A stretch of DNA of 64,000 bases, taken from NCBI GenBank assembly GCA_946480575.1, contig CAMLKF010000001.1:1-64000 (forward strand). Direction: 5' to 3'. The DNA is from an uncultured Nitrososphaera sp. (GTDB lineage Archaea > Thermoproteota > Nitrososphaeria > Nitrososphaerales > Nitrososphaeraceae). Of the stretch, positions 17,584-25,477 are shown in pieces (within the stretch, counting starts at the first letter, position 1; the number at the start of each line of letters is the position of its first letter). A program made the translations under genes and the position numbers. The notes beneath the pieces were generated by a model. That model worked only from the letters and a program-made list of their open reading frames with translations, was not told the DNA's origin and ran no database searches.

Positions 17584-18302
17584 TGGGCAAGAAAGGCGGC
17601 GACACCCGAGTAAAGAGGCAGATGGCGCCGACGTTCTGGGCAACCAAGAGAAAGCAGGGTCAGTTCGTTGTTAGAGTCGAGCCAGGGCCGCACCCCAAAG
17701 GTCGCGCGTACCCGCTTGGAATGGTTCTTCGCGACGTGCTTCATATGGCAGCCACGATGCACGAAGCCGAGAGGATACTGAATGCAAGCAAGGTCAGGGT
17801 GGATGGCGTGATAAGGCGCGACCCGAATCTCGCTATTGGACTCATGGACATAATTGAACTTTCTACCGGTCAAGCGTACCGCATGGTTCCTAAAGACTCG
17901 ATGCTTCTGACTTCAGTTGCAGTCGAAGATGCAGAAAAGGGCATCAAGCTGGTAAAGGTGACAAGCAAGACAACAATTAGGGGCAAGAAGTTGCGATATG
18001 GATTCCATGACGGCAAGACCCTGATAAGCGACCAGAAGCTCAAGGTCGGAGACACATGCGTCATCCAGTTGCCAAAAGTAGAGATAAAGAACCACATTCC
18101 ATTTGAAAAGGGCATGACCGCTCTTATCATAACCGGCGAGAACGCCGGTGGGGTCGGCAGGATAGACGACATCCAAGACGGCATATTTTCGCTCCCAAAG
18201 CGAGCACTCGTATCGTTTGAACACAGGTCAGTTGAATTGCCGGTGGAGATGGTTATGGTTGTCGGTTCGAACAAGCCAGTGATAAAGGTGAACCAAAAAT
18301 GA
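17583..18302 (+). CDS. rps4e: 30S ribosomal protein eS4
   Basis: 239-residue eS4, found in archaea and eukaryotes but not bacteria. MKRQMAP-type N-terminus (RVKRQMAPTFWATKRKQGQF), an S4-like RNA-binding part (ILNASKVRVDGVIRRDPNLA) and a central domain with KOW (ALIITGENAGGVGRIDDIQD). Its ATGA overlap with uL5 indicates coupling. Confidence 0.96.
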   Translation: MGKKGGDTRVKRQMAPTFWATKRKQGQFVVRVEPGPHPKGRAYPLGMVLRDVLHMAATMHEAERILNASKVRVDGVIRRDPNLAIGLMDIIELSTGQAYRMVPKDSMLLTSVAVEDAEKGIKLVKVTSKTTIRGKKLRYGFHDGKTLISDQKLKVGDTCVIQLPKVEIKNHIPFEKGMTALIITGENAGGVGRIDDIQDGIFSLPKRALVSFEHRSVELPVEMVMVVGSNKPVIKVNQK

Positions 18303-18826
18303 GTAAACAATTAGAACAGCAGCAAGACATGAAAAGGATAGGCGTCGACAAGATAGTGATAAACATTGGAGTCGGCAAGTCCGGCGAACCCATAGAGAAG
18401 GCCAAGAAGGCGCTGCTCGAGCTTACGGGTCAGCAGCCGGCAGTCCGCGGCGCAAAAAAGACGGTGAGGGACTTTGGCATCCACAAGGGCGAGCCGATAG
18501 GCACCATTGTAACATTGAGAAGGGAGCCAGCCTTGGAGTTCTTGAAGCGTGTCATTGCAGCCAAAAGGAATGTTCTAAAGGCATCCTCTTTTGACAATTA
18601 TGGCAACATTTCGCTAGGAATTCACGAGCACATCGACATTCCAGGAACAAAGTACAACCCAGAGATCGGCATCTTTGGCATGGACGTCAATGTCGTGCTG
18701 AGCCGGCCGGGGTACAGGATTGCAAAAAGGAGCAGAAAGAGCGCGCAGATAGGCAGGACCCATAGGATAAACAAGGAAGAGGCGATCGATTTCTTCAAGC
18801 AGGAATTCGGGGCGGAGGTTGAATAA
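18299..18826 (+). CDS. rpl5: 50S ribosomal protein uL5
   Basis: 175 residues, 5S rRNA-binding protein of the central protuberance. [20 protein letters not shown], then [20 protein letters not shown] and [20 protein letters not shown] are the family blocks. The first 13 residues are Gln-rich and divergent. Overlaps uS14 by eight bases. Confidence 0.96.
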   Translation: MSKQLEQQQDMKRIGVDKIVINIGVGKSGEPIEKAKKALLELTGQQPAVRGAKKTVRDFGIHKGEPIGTIVTLRREPALEFLKRVIAAKRNVLKASSFDNYGNISLGIHEHIDIPGTKYNPEIGIFGMDVNVVLSRPGYRIAKRSRKSAQIGRTHRINKEEAIDFFKQEFGAEVE

Positions 18827-19007
18827 AATACCAAAGCCAAGAAACTACGAAGAGACTGGAAGAAAAAAGCTCGCGCATGGCAAGGGCACAAGGTGGTGCA
18901 GAAGGTGCGGTTCATATGACGGTCTCGTGCGCAAGTATAACCTGATGCTGTGCAGGCAATGCTTCAGAGAAGTCGCCGCAAGCCTGGGGTTCGTGAAATA
19001 CGAATAG
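18819..19007 (+). CDS. rps14: 30S ribosomal protein uS14, zinc-binding type
   Basis: 62 residues starting at TTG 18819, inside the end of uL5; no ATG is available. Two CxxC pairs, CRRC and CRQC, bind zinc, with [14 protein letters not shown] between them. The archaeal-eukaryotic short form (S29-like). Confidence 0.93.
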   Translation: MNKIPKPRNYEETGRKKLAHGKGTRWCRRCGSYDGLVRKYNLMLCRQCFREVAASLGFVKYE

Positions 19008-19021
19008 GAGGATATTGTGAA

Positions 19022-19414
19022 ATGCCAGCGTTAAACGTCGTGTCAAACCTGTTTACAACCATTTACAACAATGAGTCTAGGAGAAAGAGGGAGTGCATCG
19101 TGGTCCCTGCAAGCAAATTCGCAAGTGAGATACTGCGCGTGATGCAAAAGCACCGCTATATCGGCGAATTTGAGCAGATAGATGACGGCAGGGCAGGCAA
19201 GTTCCGCATTCAGCTGTTGGCCAAGATTAACAAGTGCGGCATTATTACGCCACGCTTTTCAGTCAAGAAAGACGCTTACTTTGACTGGGAGAGGCAGTTC
19301 CTGCCTGCATACAGCATGGGTATATTGCTCGTTTCCACCAGCAAGGGAATCATGTCGCACCACGATGCGCAAGCAGAAAACTTGGGAGGCGTTTTGCTTG
19401 GCTTCGTCTACTGA
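19022..19414 (+). CDS. rps8: 30S ribosomal protein uS8
   Basis: 130 residues from ATG 19022 (MPALNVVSNLFTTIYNNESR); the open frame extends further up into uS14 but ATG 19022 gives the family N-terminus, and GAGGATATTGTG at 19006-19017 lies before it. AKINKCGIITPRFSVKKDAY and the end STSKGIMSHHDAQAENLGGV are typical of archaeal uS8. Confidence 0.95.
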   Translation: MPALNVVSNLFTTIYNNESRRKRECIVVPASKFASEILRVMQKHRYIGEFEQIDDGRAGKFRIQLLAKINKCGIITPRFSVKKDAYFDWERQFLPAYSMGILLVSTSKGIMSHHDAQAENLGGVLLGFVY

Positions 19415-19424
19415 GCAGGAAATA

Positions 19425-19952
19425 ATGGCAGAGGTAGAGGCGCCGGCAAGCGTCAAGGTAACCAAGCAAGGTAATGTGCTTTCCGTAAAAGGCAAGCTTG
19501 GAACTGTCAAGAAGGACTTTACAAAGCTTCCCGCCGCAGTGACTATCCAAGCCAACAAGGTGACAGTCAAGCCCCATGGCACGCGCAAGCGCGACTTGGC
19601 AGTGACAAACACCGCGCGAAGCATTATCCAGAGCATGATAAACGGAGTCGAAAAGGGCTACACGTACAAGCTTAAGGTGATATTTGCACACTTTCCAATA
19701 TCTATCAAGGTCAAGGACAAAGAAGTGCATGTCGAGAACTTTTTTGGCGAGAGGTCAGCGAGGGTTTCCACGATAGTAGGCGAGGCCACCAAGGTCAGCG
19801 TGGCAGGCGAGGATGTCCTAGTCCAGGGTCCGAGCCTCGAGGATGTATCGCAGACTGCAGCCAACATCGAGCTTTCGACGAGAATAAAGGACAAAGACCA
19901 GCGCGTGTTTCTGGACGGCCTGTACATCTACTCTCGCGAAGAAGGCATGTAG
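19425..19952 (+). CDS. rpl6: 50S ribosomal protein uL6
   Basis: 175 residues from ATG 19425 (MAEVEAPASVKVTKQGNVLS). The frame is open upstream to 19182 but that stretch lies over uS8 and is not uL6. Two similar domains: NVLSVKGKLGTVKKDFTKLP and, in the second, VEVENFF-type EVHVENFFGERSARVSTIVG. It is the last ribosomal gene here: eL32, eL19, uL18, uS5, uL30 and uL15, which follow in many archaea, are not in the window. Confidence 0.96.
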   Translation: MAEVEAPASVKVTKQGNVLSVKGKLGTVKKDFTKLPAAVTIQANKVTVKPHGTRKRDLAVTNTARSIIQSMINGVEKGYTYKLKVIFAHFPISIKVKDKEVHVENFFGERSARVSTIVGEATKVSVAGEDVLVQGPSLEDVSQTAANIELSTRIKDKDQRVFLDGLYIYSREEGM

Positions 19953-19967
19953 TAAGCAAGCCCAAAC

Positions 19968-19976
19968 ATTTATTTT
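19968..19976 (+). promoter_or_regulatory. TATA-like box of the tRNA-Asn gene
   Basis: ATTTATTTT centred about 30 bases before the tRNA 5' end at 20002, with CCCAAAC just upstream as a possible BRE. Suggests the tRNA is transcribed from its own promoter rather than only as read-through from uL6. Confidence 0.5.
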
Positions 19977-20001
19977 GTGTTTGGATTTTTCGTGTTAGTG
20001 C

Positions 20002-20108
20002 GCCGCTGTAGCTCAGCATGGTAGAGCAAATTCAAAGCGCAATATTGTGCTTCGGAGCTTAACTGGCTGTTAACCAGTGGGTCACCAGTTCGAGTCTGGT
20101 CAGCGGCG
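20002..20108 (+). tRNA. tRNA-Asn (GUU) with an intron between the D arm and the anticodon arm
   Basis: The acceptor strands GCCGCTG (20002-20008) and CAGCGGC (20101-20107) pair perfectly, with G 20108 as discriminator. The D arm is GCTC-AGCATGGTA-GAGC, the anticodon arm ACTGG-CTGTTAA-CCAGT (anticodon GTT, Asn), variable loop GGGTC, and T arm ACCAG-TTCGAGT-CTGGT. Between the D stem (ends 20027) and the anticodon stem (starts 20062) there are 34 bases where one is normal. So about 33 bases, near 20029-20061, must be removed. Inside lies the hairpin AAGCGCA-ATAT-TGTGCTT. GAGC[AAA]TTC can pair with GGAGCTT[AAC] in a rough bulge-helix-bulge. CCA is not encoded. Confidence 0.92.
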
Positions 20109-20203
20109 CTATATCACTTTTATCAGATTCACCTGCGATAGCTTTATCGCGCAAGTACAGGTACCCTTGTATAGCAAATTTGTATACTACGTGACCAGCT
20201 GCC

Positions 20204-20674
20204 TTGGCCAAGAATAACGAAACGCCACCAGCCGACCAAAGCAAAAAGCCGCCTATCGAGGATCAATTAAAGGTCAAAACCCTGAAGGTGTATATATGCA
20301 CATGGTAAAAAAGAAAGAAAGAGCCGGCGGGTATCAGGGAGGTGCAGCGCGACCTCGGCTTCTCAAGCCCAAGCGTTGCAAACTACCACATCGACAAGCT
20401 AGTCGGACTTGCCCTTGTGGACCAAGATGAATACGGTCGATATTTCGTGGTGCAGAGAGTACAGGTAGGAGTCCTGCAAGCATTTGTCAACATCGGCGGG
20501 CTGACAGTGCCGCGGCTGTCATTTTTTGCTGCGTTTTTCGCCACGATGCTAACTGCCTATGTTGTGTTGAACTTTAGCAGTTTGAACATTCATGCAATCG
20601 GCTTTGCAGTAGCCGGAACTGCTGCGTATTGGTTTGAAACAATAAGCGTATGGATGAAAAGCCCGCCAGGATAG
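20204..20674 (+). pseudogene. Winged-helix membrane protein gene interrupted by an in-frame TAA
   Basis: The intact part (20309-20674) encodes GIREVQRDLGFSSPSVANYH, a winged-helix DNA-binding core, then VQVGVLQAFVNIGGLTVPRL and two hydrophobic helices (SFFAAFFATMLTAYVVLNF, AIGFAVAGTAAYWF). This is a thaumarchaeal type of membrane-anchored regulator. The same frame is open upstream from TTG 20204 (NNETPPADQSKKPP, then EDQLKVKTLKVYICTW), joining the family's N-terminal helix exactly, except for TAA at 20306-20308, between W and KRKKEPAG. No frameshift is needed to link the halves. Either a nonsense mutation, read-through or a wrong base. If translation began at GTG 20342, a 110-residue protein lacking the first helix would result. 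Confidence 0.65.
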
Positions 20675-20700
20675 TATTTCAAAATTCGAGTTTTGAAATA
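20675..20700. repeat. 26-base palindrome, copy 1 of a dispersed family
   Basis: The half-sites TATTTCAAAATTC and GAGTTTTGAAATA pair over 12 of 13 positions (one T-G). It differs from the copy at 30668-30693 at only three of 26 positions, and two of these (T to A at position 7, A to T at position 20) compensate each other. It starts at the base after the stop of the 20204-20674 gene and ends three bases before the stop of the gene on the other strand, so it could also be a two-way terminator. Confidence 0.75.
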
Positions 20701-20703
20701 TCA

Positions 20704-21063
20704 CTATATCACAATAATATCAAGTGCGATTGCGTCTGCCAGCAGGTCCAAGTGGCGGTTTGCTATTACGTAGCCGTTCTTGATGTCGCTTGATGCGAGC
20801 CAACGGTTCGATGAGCTGAACAGCCTTTCTTTCTTCATCCTCCTTTCTATTTCTTCAACGTCAAGTTCTCTTTCCTCCACCTCCTCTGTTTCGGTGTGCT
20901 TGATAGTCAGGAGCACCTTTCTGACAAGTACCCGGCGGCCAAAGCGCTGGGAAAAGTCGCGGGCGTTTTCGTCTATTTCAACCAGCTTTATCTTGATCTG
21001 CAGCCTGTTGAGCGCATCGCGGCTTGTTAGGAGCCTCTCGTCGATGAACCTGTCATAGCTCAT
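20704..21063 (-). CDS. Conserved hypothetical protein
   Basis: A 119-residue protein with no recognised domain. It has a charged central stretch (TETEEVEERELDVEEIERRM) likely to be helical or coiled-coil, between a basic N-terminal part and the hydrophobic end HLDLLADAIALDIIVI. Last gene downstream of the DUF35/thiolase operon on the minus strand, 29 bases after DUF35, so perhaps co-transcribed, though it has its own AT-rich leader. Confidence 0.65.
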   Translation of the reverse strand: MSYDRFIDERLLTSRDALNRLQIKIKLVEIDENARDFSQRFGRRVLVRKVLLTIKHTETEEVEERELDVEEIERRMKKERLFSSSNRWLASSDIKNGYVIANRHLDLLADAIALDIIVI

Positions 21064-21092
21064 ATAAGATTAGACTCTTACACCGAAGTATA

Positions 21093-21443
21093 TTAATGTC
21101 GAGCCTTTTCTGCCGGCACAAAGTTGTAAAAGGCAGTGCCGTCATGCCTGACGCCGCACCCCGACATCCTCACCATCATCCCCTCTGTTAATTGGTTACT
21201 GCTTTCAAATGATCCAACAATCCTGATGCCTGACATTTCGATGATCCCAAAGACGCCTTGCTTGTCCTTGACTTGCGAGTTGGTGAATTCCAAGAGTGTG
21301 CCACTAGTTTCTATCTGCTGGAGCGACGTCCTTGATAGGCAGCGCGGACAATTGTGAGAGGGAGGCCATGCCTTAGCGCCGCATGACCCGCACACAGGCA
21401 TCCGGAATTTCCCTTTTTTCAAGGATTCAATAAATTCCTTCAA
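21093..21443 (-). CDS. DUF35 OB-fold acyl-CoA-associated protein with zinc ribbon
   Basis: A 116-residue DUF35 protein. The N-terminal rubredoxin-like zinc ribbon has MPVCGSCGAKAWPPSHNCPRC (two CxxC pairs), and the OB-fold follows (SGTLLEFTNSQVKDKQ..., GIIEMSGIRIVGSF). In archaea such proteins partner a thiolase-like enzyme and channel acyl-CoA between thiolase and HMG-CoA synthase or act with thiolases of other pathways. The thiolase gene stands directly upstream with three bases between, which supports that pairing. Confidence 0.9.
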   Translation of the reverse strand: MKEFIESLKKGKFRMPVCGSCGAKAWPPSHNCPRCLSRTSLQQIETSGTLLEFTNSQVKDKQGVFGIIEMSGIRIVGSFESSNQLTEGMMVRMSGCGVRHDGTAFYNFVPAEKARH

Positions 21444-21446
21444 GCA

Positions 21447-22544
21447 TCAAGCACCCATCACAATTACTATTGCTGAAGAGCCTGCCGCCGCGAGGTTGTG
21501 GACAAGGCCAGTTTTGCAGCCCTTCACCTGCCTCTTGCCGGCAGCACCAGCGAGCTGCGCCGCGACTTCCGCTACTTGGGCAACGCCTGTAGTCCCGATA
21601 GGATGGCCGCATCCAATTATCCCGCCCCGTGGGTTTACCGCTATTTCTTGTTGGCCAACGAACTTGCCTCCTTCTCCCTTTTTTGCAAAGCCCAAGTCTT
21701 CATACGCCAGTATTTCAAGTATCGTGAACGCGTCATGCAGCTCTGCCACGTCTACCTGAGACGGTCTGATCTGGGACGTCTCATAGGCATCACGCGCCGC
21801 AAGCTTTGCAGCCTCAATCGTGGTAAGGTCCCTCGTAGCCTTCGCAAAGCTTGCCGAATTTGTCCTCTGGCCGGTGCCCTTTATCCACACCGAGCTGTCG
21901 AACTTGTTAGCCTTTTCTTCAGCTACTAGCAGCACTGCGGAGGAGCCATCGCATGGGGCCGAGCAGTCAAGTAGTTTAATTGGGTCGGCTATCTTTTTTG
22001 AATTCATTACTTCTTCAAGGCTTACTGGCTTGGTGAAAAGTGCCTTTGGGTTTTTCGAGGCGTTTTTGTGGTTCTTGACGGACACGATTGCCATCTGCTC
22101 TTCGGTTGTTCCGTACTTTCTCATGTGCGCCTTGGCAAATATCGCCGCCCAGTGAACCGGGAACATAAACGATCCCCGGGTTATGTCCCATAGAAGCTTG
22201 TTGCCCGGGCTGTCCGCCTTTTCTGCACCGACCACGAGTGCCGTATCGCACAACCCTGATGCAATGAGCGAAAAGGCAGAAGCTATAGCGTTTGTCCCCG
22301 AGTTGCACAGGTTGTCTATCCTGTGAGATATCTTTGGTTTTATCCCCAACATTTCAGATACTATCGTCGAGCTGTACTGCTCGGTTGCGCAGCTTGAAAA
22401 CATAACTGCGTCGATCTCTTTTCTTGAAATTTTGATGTTCTTTAGAATATCAATGCAGGGGCCACATGCAAGCTCCAACACCGACATTTTTGAATCCTTG
22501 GCAAACTTTGAGGTTGCCCACGAGGCGATAGCTACCCTGCGCAC
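21447..22544 (-). CDS. Thiolase family protein (acetyl-CoA acetyltransferase-like)
   Basis: A 365-residue archaeal-type thiolase, making or cleaving a 3-ketoacyl-CoA. DNLCNSGTNAIASAF holds the nucleophile C80; AELHDAFTI carries the first catalytic histidine and GCGHPIGTTG the second cysteine-histidine site. Archaeal thiolases of this kind lack the loop domain of bacterial ones and need a DUF35 partner, which is the next gene. It could supply acetoacetyl-CoA for mevalonate synthesis or act in the last step of the 3-hydroxypropionate/4-hydroxybutyrate cycle; the sequence does not decide. Confidence 0.92.
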   Translation of the reverse strand: MRRVAIASWATSKFAKDSKMSVLELACGPCIDILKNIKISRKEIDAVMFSSCATEQYSSTIVSEMLGIKPKISHRIDNLCNSGTNAIASAFSLIASGLCDTALVVGAEKADSPGNKLLWDITRGSFMFPVHWAAIFAKAHMRKYGTTEEQMAIVSVKNHKNASKNPKALFTKPVSLEEVMNSKKIADPIKLLDCSAPCDGSSAVLLVAEEKANKFDSSVWIKGTGQRTNSASFAKATRDLTTIEAAKLAARDAYETSQIRPSQVDVAELHDAFTILEILAYEDLGFAKKGEGGKFVGQQEIAVNPRGGIIGCGHPIGTTGVAQVAEVAAQLAGAAGKRQVKGCKTGLVHNLAAAGSSAIVIVMGA

Positions 22545-22545
22545 A

Positions 22546-23526
22546 TCAGAAGGTTGACAACAATTCCCTAAATGAACTTTCTGAGTCGCCTACGGGGTTC
22601 AGCTGGATTATTGGAAGTGTTACTCCTGCTGATGTGAACTGCGCAAGCGACTTGCGGCATTCTTCGCTGCTGCCGCAGATTGCAAGCGACTTGAGCATCC
22701 TGTCCGAGACAAGCCTTGCAGCTGCTTGTCCTCCAGCTTTGTCATATTCTGCAATGATCTGCTGCACTTCATTTTTGAAGCCGTTTTCAGACAGAAACTT
22801 GCTGTAGTACTTCCCTACTGATACATAGAATGCAAGGGTCTTTGCTGCGCGCTCGCGGGCTTTGTCCGGATCTTTGTTTGAGACAGCGCATATGAACGAC
22901 GAGGCGACTTCAAAGTCCCTGCCTTTTGTGCTGCATTTCAGTTCTGCCACAGTTTTTTTCAGTTCGTCAATCGGCCGAAGGTAGAGGAGCACGCCATCTG
23001 CAAGCTCAGACGCAAGCGCAAGCATCCTCTTGTTGATGGCCGCCATAAAAATCGGTATCTGCTTTCTCTGCGGCTGGTGAAGGATCTTGAAGTTCCTGAC
23101 CTTGAAGAATGTGCCGTCATAATTCACCTTCTCGCCGCTTACCATACTCTTTAGGCACTGTACGTATTCTCGCATCCTGTCGACCGGCCTTTCAAATTTC
23201 ATCCCGTGCCAGCCCTCCACTATTGCAGCACTGCTCGCTCCCAAGCCAATTATTGTTCTATTGCCAGAGAGCATATCAAGCGTAGTGGCTGCCATGGCTA
23301 CTGTTGCCGGCGTCCTTGCATATATGCTGATAATAGAAGTGCCAAGCCTGACCCTTCTTGTCGCCTGTGACATTGCGCCAAGCGTGGCAAAGGATTCGCG
23401 GCCCCATGATTCCGGGATCCACAGCGAATCGACCTTTTCCTGCGAGTCGGCCATCTTAGCGCAGGCAAGGACCTCACACATCGAAAGCAATGGGCCGAGG
23501 CTGTAACCTATCTTTTCAGCGGTCAT
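22546..23526 (-). CDS. F420-dependent LLM-class oxidoreductase
   Basis: A 326-residue TIM-barrel protein of the luciferase-like monooxygenase superfamily. WIPESWGRESFATLGAMSQA, then RVRLGTSIISIYARTPATVA and GRNRTIIGLGASSA-type segments match the mer-like (methylene-tetrahydromethanopterin reductase) and F420-dependent subgroup; CKSL-type and IPIFMAAINKRML blocks follow. The substrate cannot be told. Overlaps the nucleotidyltransferase by four bases and ends one base before the thiolase start, so it belongs to the same operon. Confidence 0.88.
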   Translation of the reverse strand: MTAEKIGYSLGPLLSMCEVLACAKMADSQEKVDSLWIPESWGRESFATLGAMSQATRRVRLGTSIISIYARTPATVAMAATTLDMLSGNRTIIGLGASSAAIVEGWHGMKFERPVDRMREYVQCLKSMVSGEKVNYDGTFFKVRNFKILHQPQRKQIPIFMAAINKRMLALASELADGVLLYLRPIDELKKTVAELKCSTKGRDFEVASSFICAVSNKDPDKARERAAKTLAFYVSVGKYYSKFLSENGFKNEVQQIIAEYDKAGGQAAARLVSDRMLKSLAICGSSEECRKSLAQFTSAGVTLPIIQLNPVGDSESSFRELLSTF

Positions 23527-24215
23527 GACAGCTTTGAGCCTTGGATCTCTCTGGCAGCTTCCTCAATGTCCTTGTGCGAGTCAATAGAGCGCCACAGGAC
23601 ATTCTCGTATCTTACTGCGTTTAGTTTTCCCTCTTTTGCCAGCGCGGGCAGGGCGGTTACCTCGATGTTGCCGTTTTCGGGCAGGTAGTTGAACACTTCT
23701 TGCGTAAAGTGATACACGCCAGCGTTGATCCACTTGTCAGGAATTTTTGGCTTTTCCACAAAGCCAAGCACCTTGGAATTCTTGTCCACCTCGACAATGC
23801 CAAACGGGCTCCTGAGCGGAACAAGCGCCAGCGAATGCGAGCTGCTGTCGTTGATGCGCAGTAGCTTGTTCGGATCAAGCTCGGTCAGGACGTCACCGTT
23901 TAGCATGAAGAACGAGTCTTGGCCTGCAAGAAGGCTTGCGGCGTTGTTCAGGGCGCCACCTGTTCCAAGCGGCTCTTCTTCGACTGCATAGCCCACCTTA
24001 ACCCCGAGCCTGCTTCCGCTCCCTATGTGGTCGATTATCTGCTCCTTCATGTACCCGACGCATACGACGAACTCTTTGATGCCGCACTTGCTGAGCCATT
24101 TTACCTGCCATTCGATAATAGGGATATTGAGGACTTCAATCATAGGCTTTGGCTTCTGGTCGGTAAGCGGCCGCAGCCTCTTGCCATATCCGCCTGCCAG
24201 AATGACTGCTTTCAT
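23523..24215 (-). CDS. Sugar-phosphate nucleotidyltransferase
   Basis: A 230-residue NDP-sugar pyrophosphorylase of the glucose-1-phosphate thymidylyl / mannose-1-phosphate guanylyl type. AVILAGGYGKRLRPLTDQKP is the nucleotide-binding loop, FFMLNGDVL the metal-binding aspartate, and GFVEKPKIPDKWINAGVYHF the sugar-binding block. It lacks the C-terminal beta-helix, so it is the short form. First gene of the operon leading to LLM, thiolase and DUF35, an unusual mix. Confidence 0.9.
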   Translation of the reverse strand: MKAVILAGGYGKRLRPLTDQKPKPMIEVLNIPIIEWQVKWLSKCGIKEFVVCVGYMKEQIIDHIGSGSRLGVKVGYAVEEEPLGTGGALNNAASLLAGQDSFFMLNGDVLTELDPNKLLRINDSSSHSLALVPLRSPFGIVEVDKNSKVLGFVEKPKIPDKWINAGVYHFTQEVFNYLPENGNIEVTALPALAKEGKLNAVRYENVLWRSIDSHKDIEEAAREIQGSKLS

Positions 24216-24295
24216 GTGTATCTACCATCAAACCCCTCAGTTTGTATAAAACGTTATCCTGACAATGATAGGCGTGTATGTGTGTGTATGAGAGA

Positions 24296-24445
24296 TCAGT
24301 ATGCATGTTTTGGTCCATTGTTAGTGTTAGCGGTAGCAAGAAGCCAGTGGATCTCTTGGTAACACTCCTTGCACATGTCTTTGCTGTAGGTATGCTCGCA
24401 CTGGTAGGTTCCCTCTACGTCAAGGCCGCATCGGCTGCATTTCAT
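24296..24445 (-). CDS. Small zinc-finger protein, 49 residues
   Basis: From ATG 24445 the protein reads MKCSRCGLDVEGTYQCEHTY, then CKECYQEIHWLL. The two pairs CxxC and CxxC with an intervening Cys and His suggest a zinc-binding fold. It overlaps the membrane protein gene upstream by four bases (ATGA), so the two are translated together. Function unknown. Confidence 0.7.
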   Translation of the reverse strand: MKCSRCGLDVEGTYQCEHTYSKDMCKECYQEIHWLLATANTNNGPKHAY

Positions 24446-24870
24446 TTTTGAGCCGGCTCTTTGCCTGTAGCGGCAACCACTTTTCTGTCTCTGGCGACTT
24501 TCCATACGCCAAGGCCTATCAAAATTGCCCCCATTGCGATGGTTGAGCCAATAGTGCGCATTGCCCCTGACGAGTCTTCAGAGGCCAGAGCGCCTTGGGC
24601 AATGAGTGCTATCATCCCTGCGATTATGAGGCCGCCGTTTACAAACAGCAGCGCGGAAACCGCCGGCGCGTATTCCTTCCTTGCTATGACGAATGCGATT
24701 ATTGACATCACGACAGCGCCTCCGCCAAATGCGCCTCCCCTTACTGATTCGTCAAATGGCAGAAATCCCCTTCTGTCTTCAGAGCCGGATGCAACAGCTG
24801 CATCTGCGCCATATATTATCAAGAGCACCAGCGAGGCGATAAGAAGGCCTAATGCTATTCCTTTGGCCAT
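24442..24870 (-). CDS. Small membrane protein with four predicted helices
   Basis: A 142-residue protein with hydrophobic segments at about 5-25, 50-66, 71-93 and 104-125, separated by a polar loop (SGSEDRRGFLPFDESVRG). The C-terminus (KVARDRKVVAATGKEPAQK) is basic and probably cytoplasmic. No family recognised. Divergent from the 24920 gene; both promoters lie in the 49 bases between them. Confidence 0.75.
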   Translation of the reverse strand: MAKGIALGLLIASLVLLIIYGADAAVASGSEDRRGFLPFDESVRGGAFGGGAVVMSIIAFVIARKEYAPAVSALLFVNGGLIIAGMIALIAQGALASEDSSGAMRTIGSTIAMGAILIGLGVWKVARDRKVVAATGKEPAQK

Positions 24871-24887
24871 ACTGGTAATAATTCATA

Positions 24888-24899
24888 ATCAGATTTAAT
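24888..24899 (+). promoter_or_regulatory. TATA-like box before the 24920 gene
   Basis: GATTTAATAAAC is centred about 26 bases upstream of ATG 24920, which fits a leaderless transcript starting at that ATG rather than at ATG 24932 or 24947. Confidence 0.45.
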
Positions 24900-24919
24900 A
24901 AACGTACGCTACTTGCATC

Positions 24920-25477
24920 ATGTATACTACCATGCCGGCCGACATCATGGATATACTGTATTCAGCAATAGACGAGATAGGCAGAGAAAAAATCCGGGTA
25001 GACGTGTCTTCCAGTGTAGACGGGTCTGCAAAATACTGTAAGGAAATTGTCAACAAGTCCATAGCTAGGCTGGGCCCGGGGGCAAGTGACGAAGAAATTG
25101 GAAGGCTGTGCGAAGCGCTCCTTCACTTTATGCTTACTGCGTCTGTCCTGCCCTCTGAGAGAAAAGTTAACTTCAAGGGCGTCGACCTTGATCTCGTCAT
25201 CCCTTCGATGAAAATGCTCAACAAGAGCCCTGACAAGGCACTCGTCATCCAGGTGATAAAAAATAGTGGCGATCTTGCCCGTAGGATAAGGGAAGCCGAG
25301 TCGGTTCAGCCGCATCATGAAAACATCTGGGTCGTGTCTGCGAGGCGGCTCCAAACAGACCGCAAAAAATATCATCTTGGAAGCAAGAAAGATCATCCGT
25401 ACTTCCGAATCATCCAAGATGTCAACGCCTTTCTTGTAGACAAGAAGGTCAAGGGGCTGAAACTTTTACATGGATAG
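24920..25477 (+). CDS. Conserved hypothetical protein
   Basis: A 185-residue protein of unknown function. The middle, KGVDLDLVIPSMKMLNKSPD followed by ALVIQVIK, has the acidic-strand-then-strand-lysine look of PD-(D/E)XK nuclease folds, but the spacing (QxxK) does not fit the motif cleanly, so this is only a thought. The C-terminal part (HHENIWVVSARRLQTDRKKY) is basic. It ends convergent with bioD, overlapping it by 12 bases. Confidence 0.65.
   Translation: MYTTMPADIMDILYSAIDEIGREKIRVDVSSSVDGSAKYCKEIVNKSIARLGPGASDEEIGRLCEALLHFMLTASVLPSERKVNFKGVDLDLVIPSMKMLNKSPDKALVIQVIKNSGDLARRIREAESVQPHHENIWVVSARRLQTDRKKYHLGSKKDHPYFRIIQDVNAFLVDKKVKGLKLLHG

Noticed and set aside
19182..19424. N-terminal extension of uL6
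   Set aside because: It overlaps uS8 in another frame and does not match uL6; ATG 19425 gives the family start.
20303..20341. AAAG repeats at 20309-20320 as a phase-variable frameshift site
   Set aside because: Removing one AAAG unit would join ATG 20302 to the downstream frame, but the upstream protein-like part (20204-20305) is already in the same frame as the downstream part, with only TAA between. A stop, not a frameshift, explains the locus.
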